From NCBI GenBank assembly GCA_964472505.1, contig CAYYQW010000027.1, positions 1 through 45,165 of the forward strand: a DNA stretch of 45,165 bases, given 5' to 3'. The position numbers and the translations under genes are program-made. Shown here piece by piece: positions 25,415 to 34,693 of this stretch (position 1 is the stretch's first letter; every line of letters starts with the position of its first letter). The notes below the pieces were generated by a model that saw only the letters and a list, made by a program, of their open reading frames with translations, was not told the origin of the DNA and ran no database searches. Source of the DNA: JAYEIA01 sp964472505 (GTDB taxonomy: Bacteria; Bacteroidota; Bacteroidia; Bacteroidales; JAADGE01).

Positions 25415-25422
25415 TACTTTTG
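25415..25422 (+). promoter_or_regulatory. -7 element for the DUF5686 gene
   Basis: TACTTTTG fits TAnnTTTG and lies 25 bp upstream of the ATG at 25448. No clear -33 element is visible. Confidence 0.4.
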
Positions 25423-25447
25423 AAAAAATTTTATCACAGACTTAGAA

Positions 25448-27889
25448 ATGAAAAAAACACTATTTATATTATTACTCAACTTTATCAGCTATGGGCTGTT
25501 TTCACAAACTCAATTGAAAGGCACCGTAATCGACAAAATAACCGGAGAACCGGTACCTTATGCCGGTGTAGGATTTTTGCGCACCACCACCGGTTCCATT
25601 ACCGATGATTACGGCACATTTTTCATCGACACGCGTCAAATCGGAATCGATTCTGTAGTAATACAAAGCCTGGGCTACCAAAGCGATACTTTTGCCGTAG
25701 AACCAAATGTGTTTAACGAACGGATTTTTGAAATCATCCCGAAATCTTATGATATTGAGGAAATTGTGGTGGTTCCGGGTGAAAATCCGGCGCATGTGCT
25801 TTTGCGCAAAGCCATAAAAGCAAAGAAATACAACGACCCTTCCAAATTTGATACCTACAGCTACGAGGCTTATACCAAGATGCAGCTCGATTTGAATAAT
25901 TTTGACCCGGGTATAAAGAACACGCCTTACATGAAAAAATTTTCCGTAGCTTTTGACGGAATGGATACCGCCAGCAACGGGAAAATATATATGCCCATTT
26001 TCCTTACCGAAAATATCAGTGATTTCTATTACCAACGAAGGCCCAAAAAACAACGCGAACACATAAAAGCCGTCAATGTTTCTGGTGTGGAAAATAAAAG
26101 CGCGGCGCGCTATACCGGCGGCATGTACACCGAAATCAATTTCTACGAGAATTACATGAATTTGTTCGAAAAACAATTTGTAAGCCCGCTGGCTTTCAAC
26201 GGCCTTATGGTTTATAAATATTACCTGACCGATTCCACTTTTATAGACGATACTTGGTGCCGGCAAATCACCTACCGCCCGCGCCGCAAACATGAATATA
26301 CCTTCGAAGGCAGCTTTTGGTTGACCGATAAGAATCATGCGCTGAAAAAGATATACGCACGAGTTTCCAATACCGCAAATATTGAATACGTGCAGGAACT
26401 CATCATTGAGCACTCCTTTCAAAAAACGGATACCGGTGTATTTTTCCCGCAGCACGAAAAGTTTTTTGCCGATTTTAATCTCGGGGAAAAAACCGCCGGC
26501 TTTTTTGCCCGTAAAATCACAACACGGCGTGATATACAGATAAATCCGACTGTTCCGGACAGTATTTTCTCGGTGGGATACGCCCGCGAAATTACCACCG
26601 CCGAAAATGCGCGCAATAAAGCCGTCGCTTTTTGGGACAGCACACGACACATCCCCCTTTCGGAGAAAGAAGCCAAGATTCACGTCATGACCGATTCGGT
26701 TCAAAACCTGAAAGCATTCAAAAATTTGGAGACATTTGTAAAAACCATGGTTACGGGCTATTTCCCCGGCGAATACATCGAAATTGGGCCGCTGTTTGAA
26801 AGCTATACTTTCAATGCCACCGAAGGCAGCCGATTACAATTAGGCATGCGCACAAGCAATAAATTCAGCGAAACCTTTGAAATCAATGCTCACGCTGCTT
26901 TTGGTTTTCAAGACCAAAAATTCAAATACGGCACATTGCTTAAATACAAAATTCAAGACCGCCCCTGGACTCTGGCACGCCTCAGCTATAATAATGATAT
27001 GATTCCTTTGGGCAGAAGTTTTATGAATTATTCCGACAATCTGTTTTCCGCAGCCCTAAGCCGAACGCCCAATGATAATCTGCTTTTCCAAAAAAGCCTG
27101 AGCGCCGATATTGAACGCGATATTGTACGCGGAATATTTTTTAAAGCCTTCCTCAACCACCAAATCATATTTCCTTCGGAGGCTGTTCCTTTTACGGCTG
27201 CCAATGATTTACCTGTGAACCAACTCACAAGTTTTGAAGCCGGTATTACGGCGCATATCGGATTTAATGAAGAATTCGGAGAAGCTGTTTTTTCCAGAGT
27301 ATCGCTCGGCTCGGTATATCCGGTAACCGAAATCACTTACACGGAGGGAATTCCCGATGTTATGGGCAGCCAATACCGTTACCGGAAATTAAACTTTTTC
27401 CTTTCGCACCGGTTTTTTATGGGCCCGCTCGGAAAATTTGAATACGATATTGAAGCCGGGAAAATATACGGTACCGTGCCCTTTCCGCTACTGAAACTCT
27501 TTAACGGCAACGAAAGCTATCTCCTGCGCGAACAGTCTTTTAATCTGATGAATATCTACGAATTTGCCGCCGATGAATATGCTTCCGTATTTATAGCTCA
27601 TCATTTTCAGGGTCTGTTTTTAAACAAAATTCCGTTGATGCGAAAACTGAAATGGCGCGAAGTAATTTTCTTTCGCGGAGCCATTGGGCGTTTGAGCGAT
27701 GCCAACAGAGACGAGCTTCAGTTTCCCGGCTACCTGAGCGATGTTCAGAAACCTTATATGGAAGCCGGTGCCGGCATCGAAAATATTTTTAATTTCTTCA
27801 GAGTGGATGCCGTTTGGCGGCTCAGTCACCTCCAAAACGAAAATGCCCCGCATTTCGGAATTCGTGTAGGGCTGTATGCGTCGTTTTAA
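25448..27889 (+). CDS. DUF5686 / carboxypeptidase-regulatory-like outer-membrane protein
   Basis: An 813-aa exported protein. A signal peptide (to about residue 19) is followed by a carboxypeptidase-D-regulatory-like beta-sandwich: QLKGTVIDKITGEPVPYAGV, then SLGYQSDTFAV (residues 21-100). This is the N-terminal module common to SusC-type and DUF5686 proteins. The body, from IPKSYDIEEIVVVPGENPAHVLLRKAI in overlapping motifs onward, matches DUF5686, and the C-terminal 400 residues have the alternating pattern of a transmembrane beta-barrel, ending in the aromatic GIRVGLYASF typical of outer-membrane proteins. There is no TonB box and no SusD partner nearby. Function is unknown; it is abundant in Bacteroidota outer membranes. 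Confidence 0.85.
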   Translation: MKKTLFILLLNFISYGLFSQTQLKGTVIDKITGEPVPYAGVGFLRTTTGSITDDYGTFFIDTRQIGIDSVVIQSLGYQSDTFAVEPNVFNERIFEIIPKSYDIEEIVVVPGENPAHVLLRKAIKAKKYNDPSKFDTYSYEAYTKMQLDLNNFDPGIKNTPYMKKFSVAFDGMDTASNGKIYMPIFLTENISDFYYQRRPKKQREHIKAVNVSGVENKSAARYTGGMYTEINFYENYMNLFEKQFVSPLAFNGLMVYKYYLTDSTFIDDTWCRQITYRPRRKHEYTFEGSFWLTDKNHALKKIYARVSNTANIEYVQELIIEHSFQKTDTGVFFPQHEKFFADFNLGEKTAGFFARKITTRRDIQINPTVPDSIFSVGYAREITTAENARNKAVAFWDSTRHIPLSEKEAKIHVMTDSVQNLKAFKNLETFVKTMVTGYFPGEYIEIGPLFESYTFNATEGSRLQLGMRTSNKFSETFEINAHAAFGFQDQKFKYGTLLKYKIQDRPWTLARLSYNNDMIPLGRSFMNYSDNLFSAALSRTPNDNLLFQKSLSADIERDIVRGIFFKAFLNHQIIFPSEAVPFTAANDLPVNQLTSFEAGITAHIGFNEEFGEAVFSRVSLGSVYPVTEITYTEGIPDVMGSQYRYRKLNFFLSHRFFMGPLGKFEYDIEAGKIYGTVPFPLLKLFNGNESYLLREQSFNLMNIYEFAADEYASVFIAHHFQGLFLNKIPLMRKLKWREVIFFRGAIGRLSDANRDELQFPGYLSDVQKPYMEAGAGIENIFNFFRVDAVWRLSHLQNENAPHFGIRVGLYASF

Positions 27890-28207
27890 ATGTTTGCAAT
27901 TGCCGATATTGGGGACTGAGGAGAAAAGGATGGTGTTTTTTCGAAGCCGCAGGCGCGGAGAATCCAAGCTTGATAGTTAAAAACAGTTTCCTTATCCTCT
28001 AAAGATACCGGCCTTATATATAATCTGTCTGTTTTAAATTCCATAAGGGATAATTAGATGCTGCTCTTTTGTTTTGTTTGTAAACGCCCTTTGCTTAGAT
28101 AATATATCAGCCTACGGATTAATGATAAGAAAATAAAGTATTTATGTGTCATGATTTTTAGTAGATGAAACACAACGAAAATAGCTTGGCGAGGGTGGGC
28201 TTTACGA

Positions 28208-28239
28208 CTTGTTTAGCCGAGAGAGCCAGGCGAAACAAG
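28208..28239. other. hairpin in the 387-bp gap 27890-28276
   Basis: CTTGTTT (28208-28214) pairs with AAACAAG (28233-28239). It lies between the convergent DUF5686 and STAND genes and could serve as a weak terminator. No gene is supported in the remainder of 27890-28276. Confidence 0.3.
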
Positions 28240-28276
28240 CTGACTTACTGATGTTTTCCAATGCGATGTTTAAAAC

Positions 28277-31200
28277 TTATTTCTCAAAGAAATCTTCAAG
28301 GTTTTTTATTATGCTTTGGAATTCCCTAAAAACTACTTCCTGTTCCCTTTTGTCAAGTCCACAAATAAAATTTGCAAATGTGTTTTTATAATCATTGCTA
28401 AATTTATACAATAAGAAGACAAGTTCATCCTCACTTAATCCCTTACGAAGAATGTAATTTCGTGCTGGTTCGTCTGGTGAGTTTTGCAAATGATATTGAG
28501 AAATATCTTTTATTTCTTCCAACCAACCTTTTTCTTTCGCTATTAGCCAATATTTCAAAGGGAAAAAGTTTTCAATTGCAATGCCATAATTAGAATGTTT
28601 GCTTAGAACACCATTCTTATACAGTTTGATTAAATGACTTGGTTTTTCTTTACCAATAAGCAAAGTTTTAACATTATTCTTTTGAGCATCCTTTTTAAAA
28701 TCATCATTATCAATTATCTTTTTATGAGCTTCAATACCAGCTTCATCAAAATCCAAAATTGCTATTGCTTTGCCTTTATCTTTATCCGGCTTTGTAGCAA
28801 AAGACAAAATAGATTTCCTTACCCAATCTGTGCCGGCACCATCACTTGAATCGTCAGTTTTAATAATTAAATCGTCAAGCTTTTTTGAATACAAAAAAAT
28901 TGCTTGTTTTAATATTTTTTTATCGGTCTTGCCCTCAACATAAAGCACTTTTGGCATAGCAGGAGCAATTGCTTGTGTGTCTTTGATAGGTTCTTTTTTA
29001 CTGTCTATATTTGCCCAAACTTTATTATATTGTATAACAAAATCGTATAGATTAATATCTTTTGGTAAAGAATAATCTTTTGCGTTATATTGATTATTTG
29101 TGCCGTTTTTTAAACATAAAAATCGATGTAGTTGATGCCTATAATAAAACTTATCTGCCAAAGAATACCCTTTTTCGAACCAATTCTTATATTGAGGGTG
29201 ATTTATTTCCTTCAAATATTTAGAAAAATAGAATATTGCCTCTATATAATAATATTTGATATGTTCTAAATTATCTATTGCCTCTTCAAACAATTCAACC
29301 TTTTTGCTTTGACTCTCTTCAATAAATGCAAACATTAAAAATTTCAACCCTCTTGAATAAGGATTTGTTACAACCAATTTTTTTATTGTGTCTTCTTCAA
29401 CTCGTTCAATTTTAGATAGCACATAAGTACACTGCAGCCTTTCAAGGTGGTCTTTTTTAAACAAACCGGCAATATAATCTTTTAGCAAAGTTTTGTCTAT
29501 TGTGTTAAGAATTAAATCTTTTTCAAATTTGTAAAAATCTGTATCATCATCAATATAATCGTAATTACCTAAATAAAATATCGCAGTCGAAATTTCCTTC
29601 CAGTCATAATAAACATTATTTTGCAACCATTTCACAAACTCTACTGTTCGTCCTTCATAATTATGAATACTAAAAGCTCTAAAAAGATAATCTAACTTTA
29701 ATTCTTCCTTTTCTTTATCTTCTATTATTTCATTAACTACCTGTTGAACTGGATATTTTTCTTTGATTTCATTGTATGGGCCTTCAAAAATCTTATGATA
29801 ATATACAAAAGATAATTCTCTTGTACGAAGATAGTCCTTTGCAAATTCTAAATCATCAAAAAAACCTTTTATTTTATCAATATTCTTTAAATATTGAATG
29901 GTAGCTGCTTCACTTAAAATATGATTCGCCAAATCATTTGTGTAATTAAGTAATAGTCTTTTATTTTGTTCTACTTTATCTAAATATTTTAATGCTGAAA
30001 TTAAATTATTTGAATATTTGTCGAAAATTTCATAAGCAAGTTGTTGTTGTTGATTGTAGTCAAAATGCTTTAAAACCAATAAAATATAAGCATTATAACT
30101 ATATGCATCTTGATAATATTTGCTTTTTTCTTCTTTTTCCCTTTTTTCAAATTGGTATTTAGCAAACCTACCAATTATTGATTGTAACTTAATAGTACCA
30201 CTATTATTCTCTACAAGTGATTTGTTTTCAAGAGTATTTATATCTCTATCATCAATCATGGTAGATGTGTCAGTTATGTTTTTGCCTCGTCTATCTTGCT
30301 TTATAAAACACTTTTTAAAGTTACTGTGTGTTATTCCATCAGGAAATAGATGTAATAATTCAAGAGCAAGTCTTTGCTTTCCATTTAATTTTTCGTATGA
30401 GTAGTATATTGACTGATATAATGATTTTTTTCTTTCAATATTAACATCAGCGTCTCTGTCAAAAATTTCTTCAATATCACTATCAATAGATTTTTCAAAA
30501 ATTCCAAAATCAGTATCTAACTCTTTTTTTAGTAGGTTAACATCCTTATAATTAAATGAATTTCTTGCTATTAATTTAATAGCAAGTGGATTTTTATTTA
30601 ATAAATTTTCAATAATATCTTCTCTTAAAATTTTTTCTTCTTTATCATTCCTTAATTTTATTTTACAATGCAATTGAAAGAGTTCTAACGCTTCATCTGT
30701 TGTTAAACTATCAAGTAAATAAACTTCTTCAAAATCGAACTTTTTTGTTTCACGAGAAGTAATAACTATCGTTGCATAATCTGAAATTATTTGAACTAAT
30801 CTTTTAATTTCTTCTACTTCCTTTTTGTTTTCAAGTGTCAGTAAGGTTTCAAAATTATCTAATATAATAAGTGCATCTTGCTCTGAAAAAACTTCATTTA
30901 GATGTTCTTTTAAGTTAATGATATTGTCAAGTTTAAAACAACGAGCAATCTGGGCTTCAAAGCTTTTTGCAGATTCAATATACTCACAAGCAACAAAACT
31001 AATTCCTTGTTTGAAGGCACCTCTTAGAGATAACTCATATACAACTTTACTTATTATCGTGGTTTTTCCAATACCCCCCGATCCTTTTATATTCAAAACT
31101 TTTTTGCTGTCCGAAACTTCTATGATTTTTCTTATTATATTTTCTTGATCTGTTTTTCTTCCTATAAAACCATGGAATTTATTATTATCAAGCTCAGACG

Positions 31201-32452
31201 GAAGTGGGGTACTTTGCTCATTAATTATTACATCACCCTTTTCAAACTTTTTAAGTCTAAATTCATTTAAATTGTAAATTTCTACATTATCATTTTTTAT
31301 TTCGTTTAAACCTAAACCTTTTTTCAGTATCTTAAAGAAGATAGAATTTATTAATTTAGAAATTTTATTGTTTTCTTCATGGAATAAATGTAAAACAGGA
31401 ATTTTTGTTTCAATTAAATCAAGATTACCTTTAGTAATGAGTAATACTAATTTGGCATCGTTTATATAATTATCTTCAATCTCTAAAAAAGGAATATACT
31501 TTTTACATAAATATTTATTTTCAATTAATATTTTATTTTTATAAACTTCTGATATTATTATCACATAATCATATCCCTCAATATCTTGAAGATTACTTAA
31601 TGTTAAAAAGTAATAATCAATCAATAGATTTAATTTTTCTATCTCTTTTTTAACAGCTCTTACAGGCAAATCTATTTCTGAATCAATGGGTGAAGGTGAC
31701 AATACTGCAATCTTAAAAATCTCTTTTGTGACCGCAACTTTAGTTTTCTCTTGTTGTTTCGCCTCTATTTTTTTTAATGAAAAAATACGGTGATCTATTT
31801 TTTTAAGCTCTGCGATTCCTTTTTTAAGAGCATTGTCAATAGATAAATTTCCTGAATGTCTTTTATCTGCAATAGTATTAGCATCTTCTACTTGTTTGCC
31901 GTTCTTGTCAAATAAATAATAAAACTTTTGTGCTGTACCCGTAAAAGGAATTATGATATAAAAAACTCCAAAATAAGTATATGCAAGTATTTTTTTATTA
32001 ATCGTTTCGTTTTTTTCAATTTCACTTAAATCTAGATGAAATACTTTCCCTGTATTTTCGAGACTGCTAATAATTTTTTCAGGCCCAAAAAAACTAAGCT
32101 TTTTATATCTTTCTTTTGCACTCCATTCTTCAACAAGTCCTGCTGCTTGATGGTCTAATTCTTCTGTATAAACAAAATATCCATAATCTGCTTCTTTATC
32201 GATTACATTGAAAGCAAAATTTTTAAGTTCGGTTGATCTAGGCTTATTTTTTGCTTTACACTCAATTAATAATGTTTCTTTCCTATCAATATGTTTAGCC
32301 AGTAAGTCAATTTCTAACCCAGTAAAATTAATATTTTGCTTTATTTGATAACCTTGTCTTTCAAATATGCTTCGCATTAAATCTTCAAAAAAAGATCCAT
32401 TTTTTGATTTATATTCTTCTGGATATAATATTATTTTTACTTCTGACTTCAT
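28277..32452 (-). CDS. multidomain STAND NTPase with N-terminal PD-(D/E)XK nuclease and C-terminal TOPRIM, putative anti-phage protein
   Basis: A 1391-aa cytoplasmic protein. Residues 15-110 form an Mrr-like PD-(D/E)XK nuclease: FFEDLMRSIFERQGY, then GLEIDLLA (Asp49) and LLIECKAK (Glu64, Lys66). Residues about 245-345 alternate strands and helices like TIR or DUF4062 (FKIAVLSPSPIDSE, YDYVIIIS, AKLVLLIT). Residues 425-640 are an NB-ARC/STAND ATPase: Walker A GSGGIGKTT (Lys463), Walker B LIILDNFE (Asp532), sensor IVITSRE (Arg567) and NPLA (621-624). A winged-helix part and a long helical-repeat region (about 680-1150) follow. Residues 1167-1300 are TOPRIM: VLYVEGKTD (Glu1173), AILDFDEAG (Asp1234, Asp1236) and IAIENFF. 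The DNA is visibly more AT-rich than its neighbours, suggesting transfer. A defence role is inferred from architecture. Confidence 0.8.
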   Translation of the reverse strand: MKSEVKIILYPEEYKSKNGSFFEDLMRSIFERQGYQIKQNINFTGLEIDLLAKHIDRKETLLIECKAKNKPRSTELKNFAFNVIDKEADYGYFVYTEELDHQAAGLVEEWSAKERYKKLSFFGPEKIISSLENTGKVFHLDLSEIEKNETINKKILAYTYFGVFYIIIPFTGTAQKFYYLFDKNGKQVEDANTIADKRHSGNLSIDNALKKGIAELKKIDHRIFSLKKIEAKQQEKTKVAVTKEIFKIAVLSPSPIDSEIDLPVRAVKKEIEKLNLLIDYYFLTLSNLQDIEGYDYVIIISEVYKNKILIENKYLCKKYIPFLEIEDNYINDAKLVLLITKGNLDLIETKIPVLHLFHEENNKISKLINSIFFKILKKGLGLNEIKNDNVEIYNLNEFRLKKFEKGDVIINEQSTPLPSELDNNKFHGFIGRKTDQENIIRKIIEVSDSKKVLNIKGSGGIGKTTIISKVVYELSLRGAFKQGISFVACEYIESAKSFEAQIARCFKLDNIINLKEHLNEVFSEQDALIILDNFETLLTLENKKEVEEIKRLVQIISDYATIVITSRETKKFDFEEVYLLDSLTTDEALELFQLHCKIKLRNDKEEKILREDIIENLLNKNPLAIKLIARNSFNYKDVNLLKKELDTDFGIFEKSIDSDIEEIFDRDADVNIERKKSLYQSIYYSYEKLNGKQRLALELLHLFPDGITHSNFKKCFIKQDRRGKNITDTSTMIDDRDINTLENKSLVENNSGTIKLQSIIGRFAKYQFEKREKEEKSKYYQDAYSYNAYILLVLKHFDYNQQQQLAYEIFDKYSNNLISALKYLDKVEQNKRLLLNYTNDLANHILSEAATIQYLKNIDKIKGFFDDLEFAKDYLRTRELSFVYYHKIFEGPYNEIKEKYPVQQVVNEIIEDKEKEELKLDYLFRAFSIHNYEGRTVEFVKWLQNNVYYDWKEISTAIFYLGNYDYIDDDTDFYKFEKDLILNTIDKTLLKDYIAGLFKKDHLERLQCTYVLSKIERVEEDTIKKLVVTNPYSRGLKFLMFAFIEESQSKKVELFEEAIDNLEHIKYYYIEAIFYFSKYLKEINHPQYKNWFEKGYSLADKFYYRHQLHRFLCLKNGTNNQYNAKDYSLPKDINLYDFVIQYNKVWANIDSKKEPIKDTQAIAPAMPKVLYVEGKTDKKILKQAIFLYSKKLDDLIIKTDDSSDGAGTDWVRKSILSFATKPDKDKGKAIAILDFDEAGIEAHKKIIDNDDFKKDAQKNNVKTLLIGKEKPSHLIKLYKNGVLSKHSNYGIAIENFFPLKYWLIAKEKGWLEEIKDISQYHLQNSPDEPARNYILRKGLSEDELVFLLYKFSNDYKNTFANFICGLDKREQEVVFREFQSIIKNLEDFFEK

Positions 32453-32457
32453 AAAAT

Positions 32458-32565
32458 TTAATTACTTATTATATACTGAACTTTTAATGCTTCAATTGTT
32501 TTTAATGTAACGCTTCCTGCAAGTCCTATTGCAAAATCCTGCTGGTGTTTTTTAACTGTATGCAT
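32458..32565 (-). CDS. 35-aa upstream ORF
   Basis: ATG at 32565 to TAA at 32460-32458 encodes 35 residues (beginning MHTVKKHQQDFAIGLAGSV). It ends 5 nt before the ATG of the STAND gene, so translation could be coupled. The helix-rich tail TLKTIEALKVQYIIS is faintly like the end of a small XRE-type regulator, but nothing is certain. It may be a leader peptide, a tiny partner protein, a fragment left by insertion of the STAND gene, or chance. Confidence 0.25.
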   Translation of the reverse strand: MHTVKKHQQDFAIGLAGSVTLKTIEALKVQYIISN

Positions 32566-32735
32566 TTACAAATGAGCCATATATTTTTCCTGTAATATTG
32601 CGCCGTCATCCTTTATGCACGGCATAAATATAAAGCATTTTTTTCGCATAGCAAATTTTAGCTGTATTTCTTGAAAACTCCGAAAGTGGATAGTTGTTCT
32701 TTTTAAAACGGCCTCATTGCATCCCGGTTCAAGTC

Positions 32736-33368
32736 TTATGAACGCGCCACTGCCCGGACGGGTGAGCCGTCGCCCTGCTCTATTTTTAAGGGGAAGGCAA
32801 AAAAATCAAGGGTTTTTCCGATAATTTCAGCCGGTATTTTCAGATTCTCAATTATAAGCGTATTCTCGCTTAGAATTATGCGGTGAACGGGGAGTTTGTG
32901 ATTGTCGGTTGAGTCGATTGAGACGGTATCTAAGCCGACTCCTTTTAAATGCATCCGGCTGAGATATACGGCTGCGGTTTTATCAAGTACCGGAAAACCG
33001 GAAAAATAAGCCGCAGTCCCCCAATATTGAGACCAACCGGAATACAAAATCAGAAAATCCGCCGTGCTGATTTCATTCTCATATTTTTTGAGCATTTCCA
33101 AATGAATGCGTTCAGCTTGATTTGAAACATCCAAAACAAAAGCTTTACCGGTAAAATGCGAAAGCGGTAAATCATCAATAGAGGCGCCCGCCTCAAAGAT
33201 ATGCGCCGGCGCATCCAAATGCGTGCCGATATGACTAAGCAATTGCAAGCGGGTTTCTTTAAATCCGTGCTTTTTTATGTTGCAGGCCTCGCTAAAATCG
33301 GGCGCTTCCGTTCCGGGATAAAAAGGCATTCCGTTTTTCAGGGAATGAGAGAGATCAAAATAGGTCAT
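32736..33368 (-). CDS. cyclase-family protein (kynurenine formamidase-like)
   Basis: A 210-aa cytoplasmic metal-dependent hydrolase of the cyclase/KynB family. The start at 33368 gives MTYFDLSHSLKNGMPFYPG, the usual family N-terminus (LS--L--GMP-YPG); an in-frame ATG at 33422 would add 18 unrelated residues. The metal motif SHIGTHLDAPAH (H-x-G-T-H-x-D-A-P) is intact, and GVGLDTVSIDST matches the conserved G-GID--S-D region. Substrates in the family include N-formylkynurenine, isatin and other lactams or amides; there are no kyn genes nearby, so the substrate is open. It is separated from the sigma-factor gene by a terminator and is probably transcribed on its own. Confidence 0.85.
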   Translation of the reverse strand: MTYFDLSHSLKNGMPFYPGTEAPDFSEACNIKKHGFKETRLQLLSHIGTHLDAPAHIFEAGASIDDLPLSHFTGKAFVLDVSNQAERIHLEMLKKYENEISTADFLILYSGWSQYWGTAAYFSGFPVLDKTAAVYLSRMHLKGVGLDTVSIDSTDNHKLPVHRIILSENTLIIENLKIPAEIIGKTLDFFAFPLKIEQGDGSPVRAVARS

Positions 33369-33442
33369 AACTGTTTTTATTTCGCCACAAGGCGGTTTGT
33401 CTTTTGCATAAAAGTAAAACAAATTGTTCGGAAATTAAAAAA

Positions 33443-33465
33443 AGGCTTACCGTAACGGCAAGCCT
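33443..33465. terminator. bidirectional intrinsic terminator
   Basis: AGGCTTACCG (33443-33452) pairs with CGGCAAGCCT (33456-33465) with one mismatch around a TAA loop, flanked by A-runs on the left and T-runs on the right. On the minus strand it lies 27 bp after the sigma-factor stop. Confidence 0.8.
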
Positions 33466-33491
33466 TTTTTTGCTTTTTGCGGGAAAGTGTT

Positions 33492-34361
33492 TTATCCCAA
33501 ATACTGTTTTAAGAGATTGCTTCGGTTGGTTGTTCGAAGGCGTTTGATGGCTTTCTCTCTGATTTGGCGAACACGTTCGCGCGTCAGATTGAATTTTTCG
33601 CCGATTTCTTCCAAAGAGATTTCTTCGGCACCGATACCAAACGAATTTTTGATAATAACCCGTTCACGCTCTGTAAGCGTGGATAAGGCACGATCAATTT
33701 CGGTAGCCAATGATTCATCAATCAAAGTATTGTCGGCAATGGGCGCATCATCGTCTTCAATCACGTCCAAAAGGCTTCCGTCTTCACCTTCGGCAAAAGG
33801 CGCATCTACCGATACATGGCGTCCGGAGACTTTCATGGTGGTAGCTACTTTTTTCTTGGGTACACCCAAAATTTTGGCGAGTTCGGAGGTAGAAGGCTTC
33901 CTTTGGTGTTCTTGCTGAAATTCTGCAATCGCTTTTTTGTATTTGCTCAATGAGCTGACTTGATTCAGCGGCAAACGCACAATACGCGATTGTTCGTTAA
34001 TGGCTTGCATAATGGATTGTCGAATCCACCATACGGCATAAGAAATAAATTTAAAACCTCGCGTTTCGTCGAATTTTTCGGCAGCTTTTATCAAACCCAT
34101 ATTGCCTTCATTGATTAAGTCGGGCAGACTAAGGCCTTGGTTTTGATACTGTTTAGCTACGGATACCACAAAGCGCAAATTGGCGCGGGTAAGTTTTTGA
34201 ATGGCCACTTCATCGCCTTTTTTTATGCGCTGTGCCAATTCTACTTCTTCTTCCACGCTGATTAAATCATACTTACCGATTTCCTGCAGGTATTTGTCGA
34301 GGGAAGCACTCTCTCTGTTGGTAATTGATTTAGTGATTTTTAATTGTCTCATATAGGGCAA
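33492..34361 (-). CDS. rpoD: primary RNA polymerase sigma factor, Bacteroidota type
   Basis: A 289-aa sigma-70 family protein that directs RNA polymerase to housekeeping promoters. It lacks region 1.1, as in Bacteroidota (about 286-290 aa). Region 1.2 contains SLDKYLQEIGKYDLIS; region 2 contains NLRFVVSVAKQYQNQGLSL, DLINEGNMGLIKAAEKFD and the -10-recognising FISYAVWWIRQSIMQAI; region 3 contains LPLNQVSSLSKYKKA; and region 4.2 contains LEEIGEKFNLTRERVRQIR, the helix-turn-helix for the -33 element. All regions are intact. It is preceded by a consensus-like promoter of its own class and followed by a terminator, so it is likely monocistronic. Confidence 0.95.
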   Translation of the reverse strand: MPYMRQLKITKSITNRESASLDKYLQEIGKYDLISVEEEVELAQRIKKGDEVAIQKLTRANLRFVVSVAKQYQNQGLSLPDLINEGNMGLIKAAEKFDETRGFKFISYAVWWIRQSIMQAINEQSRIVRLPLNQVSSLSKYKKAIAEFQQEHQRKPSTSELAKILGVPKKKVATTMKVSGRHVSVDAPFAEGEDGSLLDVIEDDDAPIADNTLIDESLATEIDRALSTLTERERVIIKNSFGIGAEEISLEEIGEKFNLTRERVRQIREKAIKRLRTTNRSNLLKQYLG

Positions 34362-34388
34362 CAGTTAAAGTGAAATGAATATAGTTTA

Positions 34389-34419
34389 CAAAATTACTAC
34401 TTTTTTATTTAGAAATCAA
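34389..34419 (-). promoter_or_regulatory. promoter of the sigma-factor gene
   Basis: On the minus strand TTG (34419-34417) is followed by 20 bp and TAATTTTG (34396-34389), fitting the Bacteroidota consensus. The start site would lie about 20 nt upstream of the ATG at 34361. Confidence 0.5.
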
Positions 34420-34579
34420 CCGTATAAAACGGTTTTGCTAATGTTTTCCTTTATATTTAGTTAATATTTGTTAATTTCAAGGTACTTTTTTCAACAAGTA
34501 TTTAACATTATGTTGTTTACAACTTTTTTCGGTGCTATTATCGGATAAAAATTATTCAAAAAATATGTCTTTTATTCAC

Positions 34580-34635
34580 GGTTTTGAAGTCCTGCCCTTC
34601 GACTGATGCTCAGGAAACGCGGGATGTTCAAAAGG
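34580..34635. repeat. partial copy of the dispersed two-hairpin repeat
   Basis: GGTTTTGAAGTCC at 34580, CTTCGACTGATGCTCAGGAA and TGTTCAAAAGG match the second half of the repeat family described at 43737-43864, in permuted order. It lies in the 379-bp gap between the sigma factor and leuS, which otherwise holds the heptamer repeat and no gene. Confidence 0.45.
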
Positions 34636-34693
34636 TATTTTGCGTGCTTCAAGCATTTCTGCCACAGATTGCAAACCCGCATAATTATTTGTC

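Noticed and set aside
25502..26704. 400-codon open frame on the minus strand
   Set aside because: It is wholly antisense to the DUF5686 gene, which has clear domain motifs; the product has no recognisable family and looks like a codon-bias shadow.
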